Shown: positions 1 through 5,061 of the stretch, piece by piece
Position numbering within the stretch: the first letter of the stretch is position 1
Layout of the letters: every line of letters starts with the position of its first letter
From: RGIG1828 sp045654685
Lineage (GTDB): Bacteria; Bacillota; Clostridia; UMGS1810
Assembly (NCBI GenBank): GCA_045654685.1
Contig: JAZONV010000132.1
Span: 1-5,162, forward strand
DNA: 5,162 nucleotides
Reading direction: 5' to 3'
Notes under the pieces: generated by a model
Seen by the model: the letters and a program-made list of their open reading frames with translations, nothing else
The model's database searches: none
What the model was told of the DNA's origin: nothing
Translations under genes and position numbers: made by a program

Positions 1-1
1 C

Positions 2-2170
2 GTTCATATCGCACCTGCATTCGGTGAAGATGACGCAAGTGTTGGAAGAAAATATGACCTTCCTTTTGTTCAGTTTGTAGACGCTGCAGGTAATCTCACA
101 GAAGAAACTCCCTTTGCAGGACTTTTTGTAAAAGACGCAGATCCCAAGGTTTTGGTTGACCTTGATTCAAGAGGACTCCTCTTTGATGCTCCTAAATTTG
201 AGCATGACTATCCTTTCTGCTGGAGATGTGACACTCCTCTCATCTACTATGCAAGAGAAAGTTGGTTCATAAAAATGACAGCGGTAAGAGACGACCTTAT
301 CCGCAACAACAACACAATCAACTGGATTCCCGAATCAATCGGTACAGGTCGTTTTGGCGACTGGCTGAAAAACGTTCAGGATTGGGGCGTAAGCCGTGAC
401 AGATACTGGGGAACTCCTCTTAACATCTGGGAATGTGAATGCGGTCACCGTCACTCCATCGGTTCAATTGAAGAACTCAAAAGTATGAGCGACAACTGCC
501 CTGAAGAAATTGAACTTCACCGCCCATACATTGATGCAGTAACCATCAAGTGCCCCGAATGCGGAAAACAGATGACAAGAGTTAAGGAAGTTATTGACTG
601 CTGGTTTGATTCAGGTGCAATGCCCTTTGCACAGTGGCACTATCCTTTTGAAAACAAAGAAATTTTCAACGACAACTTCCCTGCAGACTTCATTAGTGAA
701 GCTGTTGACCAGACAAGAGGTTGGTTCTATTCACTTCTTGCAATTTCAACTCTCATCTTCAACAAAGCACCCTACAAAAACGTTATCGTTCTCGGTCACG
801 TTCAGGATGAAAACGGTCAGAAGATGTCCAAATCAAAAGGAAATGCAGTTGATCCCTTTGATGCACTCAAAGAACATGGTGCAGATGCAATCAGATGGTA
901 TTTCTATTCAAACTCTGCCCCCTGGCTCCCCAACCGTTTCCACAAAGGAGCTGTAACAGAGGGACAGAGAAAGTTCATGGGAACTCTCTGGAACACATAT
1001 GCATTCTTTGTGCTCTATGCAAATATTGATGAATTTGATGCAACAAAATATACTCTCGAAAAAGACAAACTCGGTGTTCTTGACAAATGGATGCTTTCCA
1101 AACTCAACACCTTGGTTAAAGAAGTTGATGAAAATCTTGCAAACTACAAAATCACCGAAACCGCAAGAATTCTCCAGAGCTTTGTTGATGAACTTTCAAA
1201 CTGGTATGTAAGAAGAAGCCGTGAAAGATTCTGGGTAAAGGGTATGCCACAGGACAAGATCAATGCATACATGACACTCTATACAACACTTGTGACACTT
1301 GCAAAAGTGAGTGCTCCCATGATTCCTTTCATGACAGAAGACATCTATCGCAACCTTGTTTGTTCAATTGACAAAGATGCTCCCGAAAGTATTCACCTTT
1401 GTGATTTCCCCGAATGTGACGAATCTTTCATTGACAAAACATTGGAAGAAGACATGGAAAAAGTTCTTGATGTTGTTGTTCTTGCAAGAGCAGCAAGAAA
1501 CGCTTCCGGAATCAAAAACCGTCAGCCTATCGGAAAAATGTTTGTTAAGGCAGACTTTGCTCTCAACGAATTCTTCACAGATATCATAAAAGAAGAAATC
1601 AATGTTAAAGAAGTTGAATATACAGACGACGTTAAAGAATGTACAACATATTCTTTCAAACCACAGCTCAAAACCGTTGGTCCCAAATACGGCAAATTCC
1701 TTGGCAAAATCCAATCTGCCCTTGCAGGACTTGACGGAAACAGCGCAATGGATGAACTTGAAGCAAACGGCGCTCTCAAATTTGACTTTGACGGCGATTT
1801 GGTTGAACTCACAAAAGAAGATCTTCTCATAAGTGCCGCTCAGGTTGAAGGCTTTGCATCTGAAACTGACAAGGGAATCACCGCTGTTTTAGATACACGT
1901 CTCACAGAGGAACTCATTGAAGAAGGATTTGTAAGAGAAATTATCAGCAAAATCCAGACAATGCGTAAGGATTCTCTCTTTGAAGTTATGGATCACATCA
2001 AGGTGTATACATCAGGAAATGAAAAGATTGATGCTATCATGACAAGAAATGCAGACTTCATAAAAGATGAAGTTCTGGCAGACGAAATTCTTGTAAACAC
2101 AGATTCTGATGCAAGCAAAGAATGGAATATCAACGGCGAAAAAGTAAAAATCGGCGTAGAAAAACTTTAA
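2..2170 (+). CDS. ileS: Isoleucyl-tRNA synthetase, C-terminal 722 residues (5' partial, type-2-like)
   Basis: Cytoplasmic class I synthetase that charges tRNA-Ile with isoleucine. The frame is open to the window edge, so the ATG at 152 is internal and roughly the first 300 residues, including the HIGH motif, lie upstream. In window numbering (residue 1 at nt 2), HIAPAFGEDD at 2-11 ends the CP1 editing domain, with His2 and Asp11 matching the conserved editing residues. CWRC at 73-76 is one half of a zinc site; C145, C147, C184 and C187 form a second. DQTRGW begins at residue 236 and KMSKS at residue 274 (nt 821-835). A helical anticodon-binding region containing SNWYVRRSRERFW and a divergent C-terminal domain follow. 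The C-terminal domain lacks the terminal zinc finger of E. coli IleS. That, with YPFCWRCDTPL and KMSKSKGN, suggests the type 2 lineage, which is often less mupirocin-sensitive (family knowledge). It is intact to TAA and followed by a terminator. Confidence 0.97.
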   Translation, partial: VHIAPAFGEDDASVGRKYDLPFVQFVDAAGNLTEETPFAGLFVKDADPKVLVDLDSRGLLFDAPKFEHDYPFCWRCDTPLIYYARESWFIKMTAVRDDLIRNNNTINWIPESIGTGRFGDWLKNVQDWGVSRDRYWGTPLNIWECECGHRHSIGSIEELKSMSDNCPEEIELHRPYIDAVTIKCPECGKQMTRVKEVIDCWFDSGAMPFAQWHYPFENKEIFNDNFPADFISEAVDQTRGWFYSLLAISTLIFNKAPYKNVIVLGHVQDENGQKMSKSKGNAVDPFDALKEHGADAIRWYFYSNSAPWLPNRFHKGAVTEGQRKFMGTLWNTYAFFVLYANIDEFDATKYTLEKDKLGVLDKWMLSKLNTLVKEVDENLANYKITETARILQSFVDELSNWYVRRSRERFWVKGMPQDKINAYMTLYTTLVTLAKVSAPMIPFMTEDIYRNLVCSIDKDAPESIHLCDFPECDESFIDKTLEEDMEKVLDVVVLARAARNASGIKNRQPIGKMFVKADFALNEFFTDIIKEEINVKEVEYTDDVKECTTYSFKPQLKTVGPKYGKFLGKIQSALAGLDGNSAMDELEANGALKFDFDGDLVELTKEDLLISAAQVEGFASETDKGITAVLDTRLTEELIEEGFVREIISKIQTMRKDSLFEVMDHIKVYTSGNEKIDAIMTRNADFIKDEVLADEILVNTDSDASKEWNINGEKVKIGVEKL

Positions 2171-2185
2171 TATAATTTTTTAAGG

Positions 2186-2226
2186 GGACTGTAAATTAAT
2201 TTTCCAAATTAATTTACAGTCCTTTT
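2186..2226 (+). terminator. Intrinsic terminator of ileS
   Basis: A perfect 17-bp stem (2186-2202 with 2206-2222) has a 3-nt loop and is followed by TTTT, starting 16 nt after the ileS stop. Only the closing base pairs are GC-rich and the T-run is short, so termination strength is uncertain. Its core GTAAATTAATT recurs in the hairpin at 3159-3204. Confidence 0.75.
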
Positions 2227-2238
2227 GCGAAGGGCGAA

Positions 2239-2253
2239 GCAGGCTGAGCCTGC
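2239..2253. repeat. Short GC-rich hairpin
   Basis: GCAGGC at 2239-2244 pairs with GCCTGC at 2248-2253 around a TGA loop. It lies between the ileS terminator and the crossing-helix motif and may be the first stem of that structured block. No function is visible. Confidence 0.4.
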
Positions 2254-2260
2254 ACCCAAG

Positions 2261-2307
2261 TCGCGAGCGTAATTTGATATACATCTTATCTCGCGAACTA
2301 AATTATG
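2261..2307 (+). repeat. Crossing-helix (pseudoknot-like) motif, copy 1
   Basis: TCGCGAG (2261-2267) pairs with CTCGCGA (2290-2296). CGTAATTT (2268-2275) pairs with AAATTATG (2300-2307), including one G-T. The order A-B-A'-B' makes the two helices cross. They could form an H-type pseudoknot or two mutually exclusive hairpins. The 14-nt loop contains TACATCTTAT, which is nearly repeated in the inverted copy at 2669-2713. The pairings are seen directly; whether it acts as RNA or as DNA is inferred. Confidence 0.55.
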
Positions 2308-2309
2308 CG

Positions 2310-2336
2310 TAGCCTGACAGGAGTTATCCGAACCTG
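2310..2336 (+). repeat. Left terminal inverted repeat
   Basis: This is the left arm of the 275-bp element, opening TAGCCTGACAG and closing ATCCGAACCTG. It matches 25 of 27 bases of the reverse complement of the right arm; the other two positions are G-T pairs. Confidence 0.8.
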
Positions 2337-2438
2337 CCCGAAAAACAGTATTTTCGGCATCTTTTGGATTGTCATCCTCGAAAGGCGACAGCCTTCCAGC
2401 GTCTTCCGCACCAAAATCTATCCAAAAATACTTATTTT

Positions 2439-2534
2439 TCAGGTCGTAGAATTTTTAGCGAGAAGATTTTTGATTGAACGAGGCAAAAACGCAATGAATC
2501 CTGACGGATTTATGAGTATTTTAACGAAGTTCAA
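2439..2534 (-). CDS. Possible 31-residue peptide inside the inverted-repeat element
   Basis: A TTG codon at 2534-2532 sits 8 nt after a perfect GGAGG (plus-strand CCTCC at 2543-2547) and opens a 31-codon frame ending in TGA at 2441-2439. The peptide would read MNFVKILINPSGFIAF and continue with LPRSIKNLLAKNSTT, a short hydrophobic stretch followed by a basic tail. I recognise no family. The SD spacing is good, but the start is TTG, the frame is short, and the DNA also contributes to hairpins, so the reading frame may be accidental. If real, the element would carry a small, perhaps membrane-directed peptide. Confidence 0.2.
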   Translation of the reverse strand: MNFVKILINPSGFIAFLPRSIKNLLAKNSTT

Positions 2535-2557
2535 GTGAAAATCCTCCGCTATAAAAT

Positions 2558-2584
2558 CAGGTTCGGATGACTTCTGTCAGGCTA
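2558..2584 (-). repeat. Right terminal inverted repeat
   Basis: This is the right arm of the 275-bp element. It lies just downstream, in the minus direction, of the terminator at 2599-2640. Together with the left arm it could form a continuous 27-bp RNA helix closing the interior. Confidence 0.8.
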
Positions 2585-2589
2585 ATTTC

Positions 2590-3003
2590 CTATACAGCAA
2601 AAAAGCAGACATCACACCGCATATACGGGAGATGTCTGCTATAATTTTTTCTATATGGAATTTGTACAAAGTTATGTCCGCAAGACAAGATGTATGTATA
2701 ACTCATCTCGCGACGGAATGAAGACTCAAAGCATACCACAAAGACCTTATTCTCATTGCCGTTTTTTGATGAGTACGAATGTGTTTCATCCGGCGGAATA
2801 AGAAACATATCATTTTCACAAAGTCTTACTTTCTCTTTTCCGAGAACAAGTTCTGCTTCGCCCTTAACCACATAGCACAATTCCCAAAATGTGTGCTTTT
2901 CCTCGTAATTGCCATATTTTCCTTCAAAATCAAGATATTCCAGCGCAGCAAGTTCTTTGATGTCAATAACATTCATGCTTTTATGTCTCAGATAGGTTTT
3001 CAT
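2590..3003 (-). CDS. Cupin protein resembling the sensor half of an AraC-family regulator, probably truncated
   Basis: The 137-residue start at 3003 is chosen because GAGGGGG lies 9 nt upstream; an in-frame ATG at 3036 has no such site. Residues about 25-95 form a single cupin barrel typical of AraC N-terminal ligand domains: HTFWELCYVVKGEAELVLG near 37-55, then ENDMFLIPPDETHSYSS near 63-79, with His37 and His75 at usual cupin positions. Relatives normally continue after FECxS into a linker and two helix-turn-helix motifs, for a total near 280 residues. Here the AraC similarity stops at CFESSF (91-96). Residues 97-137 are encoded by the repeat at 2669-2713 and by DNA that includes an intrinsic terminator. 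I infer loss of the DNA-binding half by insertion or deletion. A functional stand-alone cupin is possible but less likely. The gene has its own promoter. Confidence 0.65.
   Translation of the reverse strand: MKTYLRHKSMNVIDIKELAALEYLDFEGKYGNYEEKHTFWELCYVVKGEAELVLGKEKVRLCENDMFLIPPDETHSYSSKNGNENKVFVVCFESSFRREMSYTYILSCGHNFVQIPYRKNYSRHLPYMRCDVCFFAV
2599..2640 (-). terminator. Intrinsic terminator read on the minus strand
   Basis: A 10-bp stem (2604-2613 with 2631-2640) has an inner CCG/CGG pairing (2617-2619 with 2626-2628) and is followed on the minus strand by TTTTTT (2599-2604). On the plus strand a T-rich run also follows after four bases, so it may work both ways. It lies inside the 3' end of the cupin reading frame, which is abnormal for a gene end. 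Confidence 0.75.
2669..2713 (-). repeat. Crossing-helix motif, copy 2 (inverted)
   Basis: Read on the minus strand, TCGCGAG (2713-2707) pairs with CTTGCGG (2684-2678) using two wobbles, and GAGTTAT (2704-2698) pairs with ATAACTT (2675-2669) with one wobble. The order is again A-B-A'-B', with a 13-nt loop containing TACATCTTGT. The second helix uses different bases from copy 1 but keeps the complementarity. The copy overlaps codons 97-112 of the cupin frame. Confidence 0.5.
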
Positions 3004-3012
3004 ATCACTTAA

Positions 3013-3020
3013 CCCCCTCG
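3013..3020 (-). promoter_or_regulatory. Ribosome binding site deciding the cupin gene start
   Basis: CGAGGGGG on the minus strand lies 9 nt before the ATG at 3003. This fixes that start over the in-frame ATG at 3036. Confidence 0.8.
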
Positions 3021-3044
3021 AAAAACATACTTTCATACAATTTT

Positions 3045-3073
3045 ATTATATATATCTTAAATTCTTATGTAAA
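3045..3073 (-). promoter_or_regulatory. Sigma-A promoter of the cupin gene
   Basis: On the minus strand, TTTACA (3073-3068) and TATAAT (3050-3045) are separated by 17 bp, and the start would fall about 35 nt before the ATG. Just upstream of the -35, the word AAATATT/C recurs at 3078, 3090 and 3099, and again at 3125. It could be an activator site or an A-rich UP element. Confidence 0.75.
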
Positions 3074-3152
3074 CCTGAAATATTACCGCAAATATCCGAA
3101 ATATTCCACAGTTTTAAATCCGTAAAATATTACAGACGATTTTTGCGCTTTG

Positions 3153-3204
3153 AAAAACAAAGGGAATGTAAATTAGTTCCTGCGAATTAATTTACATTCC
3201 CTTT
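3153..3204 (-). terminator. Terminator of the TspO gene
   Basis: A 20-bp stem (3159-3178 with 3185-3204, one G-T) with a 6-nt CCTGCG loop begins 6 nt past the TspO stop. It is followed on the minus strand by TTTGTTTTT. Its core GTAAATTA/TAATTTAC is shared with the ileS terminator. Confidence 0.85.
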
Positions 3205-3210
3205 AAACTT

Positions 3211-3678
3211 TTAATTCAAAACATATATTCCGAAATTCAGATATAGTGCAAACATACACCACAAAAGATATGGAATCTGAAGGTTTCCTGCCCAGGTGGA
3301 TATCTTCCTGAATTCTAATATCATTTTTATGATTACACCAACCAGAAGAATCAACCAGACAAAGGCAAAAAGAAATGCACGGATATTGAAAAATATGATG
3401 CTCCACAAAAAATTCATAATAAGATTTATGCCATAAAATGTAAGCGCATTTGATTTTATTTTGTTTTTCGCAATCTCCACATATACCTTTGCGGAGCTTA
3501 TTCCCATAAGGGTGAAAAGTATGGACCATACCACGGGAAATAACCAAGAGGGCGGAGAAAGAGGCGGCTGATTGATTGTTTCATAAAAGGATGATGAACC
3601 TTGGGTAAAAAGTGCAGAAAGTCCGCCAACTGCCAGAGCAATTAAAACAGAAATGATATATGGCTTATATTTTTTCAT
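3211..3678 (-). CDS. tspO: TspO/MBR-family tryptophan-rich membrane protein
   Basis: A 155-residue integral membrane protein, the usual length for bacterial TspO. Family members bind porphyrins and related tetrapyrroles and are linked to stress and tetrapyrrole handling (family knowledge); the ligand here is unknown. Five hydrophobic segments lie near residues 7-25, 44-66, 78-98, 100-121 and 133-153. Recognition rests on QPPLSPPSWLFPVVWSILF (37-55), NFLWSIIFFN (89-98) and GNLQIPYLLWCMFALYLN (131-148). Trp residues are at 45, 51, 92, 108, 129 and 140. The ATG at 3678 is chosen because GGAGG sits 7 nt upstream; the open frame extends 31 codons further without another good site. It stands alone between its terminator and the divergent antiporter promoter, so it is probably monocistronic. 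Confidence 0.93.
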   Translation of the reverse strand: MKKYKPYIISVLIALAVGGLSALFTQGSSSFYETINQPPLSPPSWLFPVVWSILFTLMGISSAKVYVEIAKNKIKSNALTFYGINLIMNFLWSIIFFNIRAFLFAFVWLILLVGVIIKMILEFRKISTWAGNLQIPYLLWCMFALYLNFGIYVLN

Positions 3679-3685
3679 ATTAATA

Positions 3686-3690
3686 CCTCC
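3686..3690 (-). promoter_or_regulatory. Ribosome binding site of tspO
   Basis: GGAGG on the minus strand lies 7 nt before the ATG at 3678. The context GGAGGTATTA is identical to that before the antiporter gene. No convincing tspO promoter was found; any must lie within about 70 bp and would overlap the divergent promoter. Confidence 0.85.
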
Positions 3691-3729
3691 ATATTTATAA
3701 TATGAAATATAATTGTTATTATGCATATA

Positions 3730-3759
3730 TTGACTTTCCGCACAAAATAATGGTATAAT
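3730..3759 (+). promoter_or_regulatory. Sigma-A promoter of the antiporter leader
   Basis: TTGACT (3730-3735) and TATAAT (3754-3759) are 18 bp apart, with TGG just before the -10 as in extended -10 promoters. The predicted start near 3766 gives a leader of about 207 nt. Confidence 0.85.
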
Positions 3760-3858
3760 ATAGCAGAGCAAAACAGAAGTCGTCGTATATACCGAGTATG
3801 GGTTACACCGACTGTTAAGTGGTTATACTATTATAACCCCACATGTGCAGACATGAAT

Positions 3859-3891
3859 AAGACCTTACCGGATTACGGTATCGTCTTTTTT
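3859..3891 (+). terminator. Intrinsic terminator within the antiporter leader
   Basis: AAGAC (3859-3863) pairs with GTCTT (3883-3887), and TACCG (3866-3870) pairs with CGGTA (3876-3880). A 2x2 internal loop separates them and the end loop is GATTA. Six Ts (3886-3891) follow. It lies about 80 nt before the gene with no reading frame upstream that it would need to stop, so it is probably a regulatory attenuator. Confidence 0.75.
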
Positions 3892-3922
3892 ACTGTGCGG
3901 AAAACTCATTTTCCCTACAGTA
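3891..3922. repeat. TACTGT/ACAGTA 32-nt hairpin, copy 1
   Basis: TACTGT (3891-3896) pairs with ACAGTA (3917-3922), enclosing GGAAAA/TTTTCC (3899-3914) with a CTCA loop. A palindrome of equal length and the same outer arms lies at 5067-5098. Ts sit on its 5' side, so it is not a terminator in itself. Confidence 0.5.
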
Positions 3923-3960
3923 AATTTATATTTTCAAAAATTCGGTGCTACCGAAAATCC

Positions 3961-3965
3961 GGAGG
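3961..3965 (+). promoter_or_regulatory. Ribosome binding site of the antiporter gene
   Basis: GGAGG lies 7 nt before the ATG at 3973 and decides that start over the ATG at 3853, which lies inside the leader just before the terminator. Confidence 0.9.
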
Positions 3966-3972
3966 TATTATT

Positions 3973-4896
3973 ATGGAAATTGCTTTACAAATTTTAATCC
4001 TTATCATAGGATTCTGGATGCTTGTGAAAGGTGCAGACCTCTTTGTTGACGGAGCCGCATCAATTGCCGCAAAATTCAAGATTCCCCAGCTCATCATAGG
4101 TCTTACGGTTGTGGCAATGGGAACAAGTGCTCCGGAAGCGGCTGTCAGCATATCTGCCGCATTTAAGGGAAGCGCCGATATTACAATCGGAAACATTCTC
4201 GGGAGCAACATTTTAAATATTTTAATCATCCTTGGAGTTTCTGCTCTCATATGCACTCTCCCCGTTTCAAAATCTGTTGTGAATGTAAACCTCCCGATAG
4301 TTATTGTCTCTTCAATTCTTCTTTTGCTTCTCGGACTTGACGGAAAAATTTCCCATTTTGATGCCATGATTATTTTTGCTTGTTTCATCGGATTTTTAGC
4401 ATATATGATCACAAGTGCAATCCGTTCGAATCAAGAAGGCGAAAACATAAAAGAAATGACCCTTGCAAGGTCTGTTATACTCACCATTATCGGTCTTGTG
4501 CTCATAATCTTGGGCAGTCGTCTCACAGTTGACAGCGCAAGTTTTATTGCAGGAAAACTGGGACTTTCCGAAAGATTTATAGGGCTTACGGTTGTGGCTC
4601 TCGGAACATCTCTTCCCGAACTTTTCACATCTGTCACAGCTGCCAAAAAAGGCAATGCCGACATAGCTATCGGAAATGTTGTCGGAAGCAACATTTTCAA
4701 TATCCTCTTTATTGTAGGTCTTTCGGGATTAATTATCCCTGTGCCCTACGACAAAGCATTTATCTTTGATTCGCTTGTTGCCCTTGGCTCAGCCATGCTT
4801 CTTTTGATTCTCACCTTCAGAAAGGGCGAACTCAAAAGATGGGGCGGCATAGTTATGCTTTTATGCTATGCAGTATACTTTGCGGCAATTGTGTAA
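3973..4896 (+). CDS. Calcium/sodium antiporter, CaCA family (YrbG-like)
   Basis: A 307-residue inner-membrane cation exchanger with about ten transmembrane segments, the standard size for prokaryotic family members. Members exchange Na+ (or H+/K+) for Ca2+; direction and ion specificity cannot be read here. The two inverted alpha repeats are clear. Alpha-1 (about 43-87) contains GLTVVAMGTSAPE and GNILGSNILNI, with Glu55, Ser78 and Asn82. Alpha-2 (about 204-248) contains GLTVVALGTSLPE and GNVVGSNIFNI, with Glu216, Ser239 and Asn243. The two glutamates match the cation-coordinating pair of characterised exchangers (family knowledge). A hydrophilic stretch with RSNQEGENIKE near 151-161 separates the halves. 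The protein start at 3973 follows GGAGG; upstream in-frame codons belong to the leader RNA. The gene appears monocistronic and is probably controlled by premature termination in its leader. Confidence 0.94.
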   Translation: MEIALQILILIIGFWMLVKGADLFVDGAASIAAKFKIPQLIIGLTVVAMGTSAPEAAVSISAAFKGSADITIGNILGSNILNILIILGVSALICTLPVSKSVVNVNLPIVIVSSILLLLLGLDGKISHFDAMIIFACFIGFLAYMITSAIRSNQEGENIKEMTLARSVILTIIGLVLIILGSRLTVDSASFIAGKLGLSERFIGLTVVALGTSLPELFTSVTAAKKGNADIAIGNVVGSNIFNILFIVGLSGLIIPVPYDKAFIFDSLVALGSAMLLLILTFRKGELKRWGGIVMLLCYAVYFAAIV

Positions 4897-4936
4897 TGTA
4901 GTTTTTTGAAAGTGTAATTTGAAAAATACCAAAAAC

Positions 4937-4996
4937 AAGAAAAGCGGCTTCGTCGCACCGCCTGCGGCGGGAGTGCGGAGCATTATCGCTTTTCTT
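4937..4996 (+). terminator. Large GC-rich hairpin after the antiporter gene, possible terminator
   Basis: AAGAAAAGCG (4937-4946) pairs with CGCTTTTCTT (4987-4996). Inside, CCGCC (4958-4962) pairs with GGCGG (4966-4970), with GCAC/GTGC pairing possible as an alternative extension. It starts 41 nt after the stop. The T-rich segment is in the 3' arm rather than after it, so termination is likely but not certain. Confidence 0.5.
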
Positions 4997-5003
4997 AAGC
5001 CAT

Positions 5004-5047
5004 GTGCATTTTTGAAAAGCAAATTTGCTTTTCAAAAAAATTTGCAC
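5004..5047. repeat. Long AT-rich palindrome
   Basis: A perfect 15-nt arm pair (5009-5023 with 5024-5038, centred on AAATTT) is enclosed by GTGCA (5004-5008) and TGCAC (5043-5047), with a 4-nt AATT bulge. It could form a cruciform or long hairpin. A 64-codon minus-strand frame running 5047-4853 reads through these palindromes and the 3' end of the antiporter gene and is rejected as a gene. Confidence 0.7.
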
Positions 5048-5061
5048 GGCAATATAATAAA

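Larger units (their letters stand above)
2310..2584. mobile_element. 275-bp inverted-repeat element, MITE-like, TA-flanked
   Basis: The two 27-nt ends (2310-2336 and 2558-2584) are inverted copies that differ at two positions, and both differences still pair as G-U in RNA. The outermost bases are TA on each side. This fits a TA target duplication around GCCTGACAG ends, as made by IS630/Tc1-mariner transposases (family knowledge); since TA is palindromic, this is suggestive only. The interior has no transposase. It holds small hairpins: CCGAAAA/TTTTCGG (2338-2357), AAGGC/GCCTT (2382-2395), AAAAAT/ATTTTT (2424-2439) and AATCC/GGATT (2497-2510). A 77-codon plus-strand frame at 2305-2538 resembles no family I know and spans the element end, so it is not called. 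A non-autonomous element or a large structured RNA repeat are the main readings. Confidence 0.5.
3766..3972 (+). promoter_or_regulatory. Structured 5' leader with internal terminator, candidate riboswitch
   Basis: Reading from the predicted start, AACA+GTCG (3772-3775, 3779-3782) can pair with CGAC+TGTT (3809-3816). GTGG+TTATA (3819-3827) pairs with TATAA+CCAC (3832-3842) around a CC bulge. CATGT/ACATG (3842-3855) follows, then the terminator at 3859-3891, a second hairpin at 3891-3922, and TTCGGT/ACCGAA (3941-3955) immediately before the SD. A promoter, folded domain, terminator and gene in that order is the usual layout of transcription-attenuating riboswitches. I cannot match it to a known class. 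A metal or sodium ligand is a guess from the downstream ion antiporter. A protein-bound attenuator is an alternative. Confidence 0.6.

Noticed and set aside
152..2170. ATG at 152 as the start of ileS
   Set aside because: The same frame is open to the window edge and encodes the conserved HIAPAFGEDD editing-domain motif upstream of it, so the ATG is internal.
2305..2538. 77-codon plus-strand frame starting at 2305
   Set aside because: It begins outside the inverted-repeat element, crosses its end, has no ribosome site, and resembles no family I know.
2261..2713. A single 453-bp transposon with long imperfect inverted ends formed by the two crossing-helix copies
   Set aside because: No target duplication is visible outside 2261 and 2713, and the spacing from each copy to the inner inverted-repeat element is very unequal (2 nt against 84 nt).
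3772..3870. Possible yybP-ykoY (Mn2+) riboswitch, suggested by AAGTCGTC, ACCGACT and AAGACCTT pieces and a cation transporter downstream
   Set aside because: The signature GGGGAGUA loop near the 5' end is missing and the order of helices does not fit well by eye, so I left the class unassigned. A covariance-model search would settle it.
3853..3972. Antiporter start at ATG 3853, giving 40 extra residues
   Set aside because: This start lies just before the terminator hairpin with no SD, the extra residues are unlike the family, and a perfect GGAGG precedes the ATG at 3973.
4853..5047. 64-codon minus-strand frame
   Set aside because: It runs through two palindromes and the end of the antiporter gene, with no ribosome site or recognisable protein.
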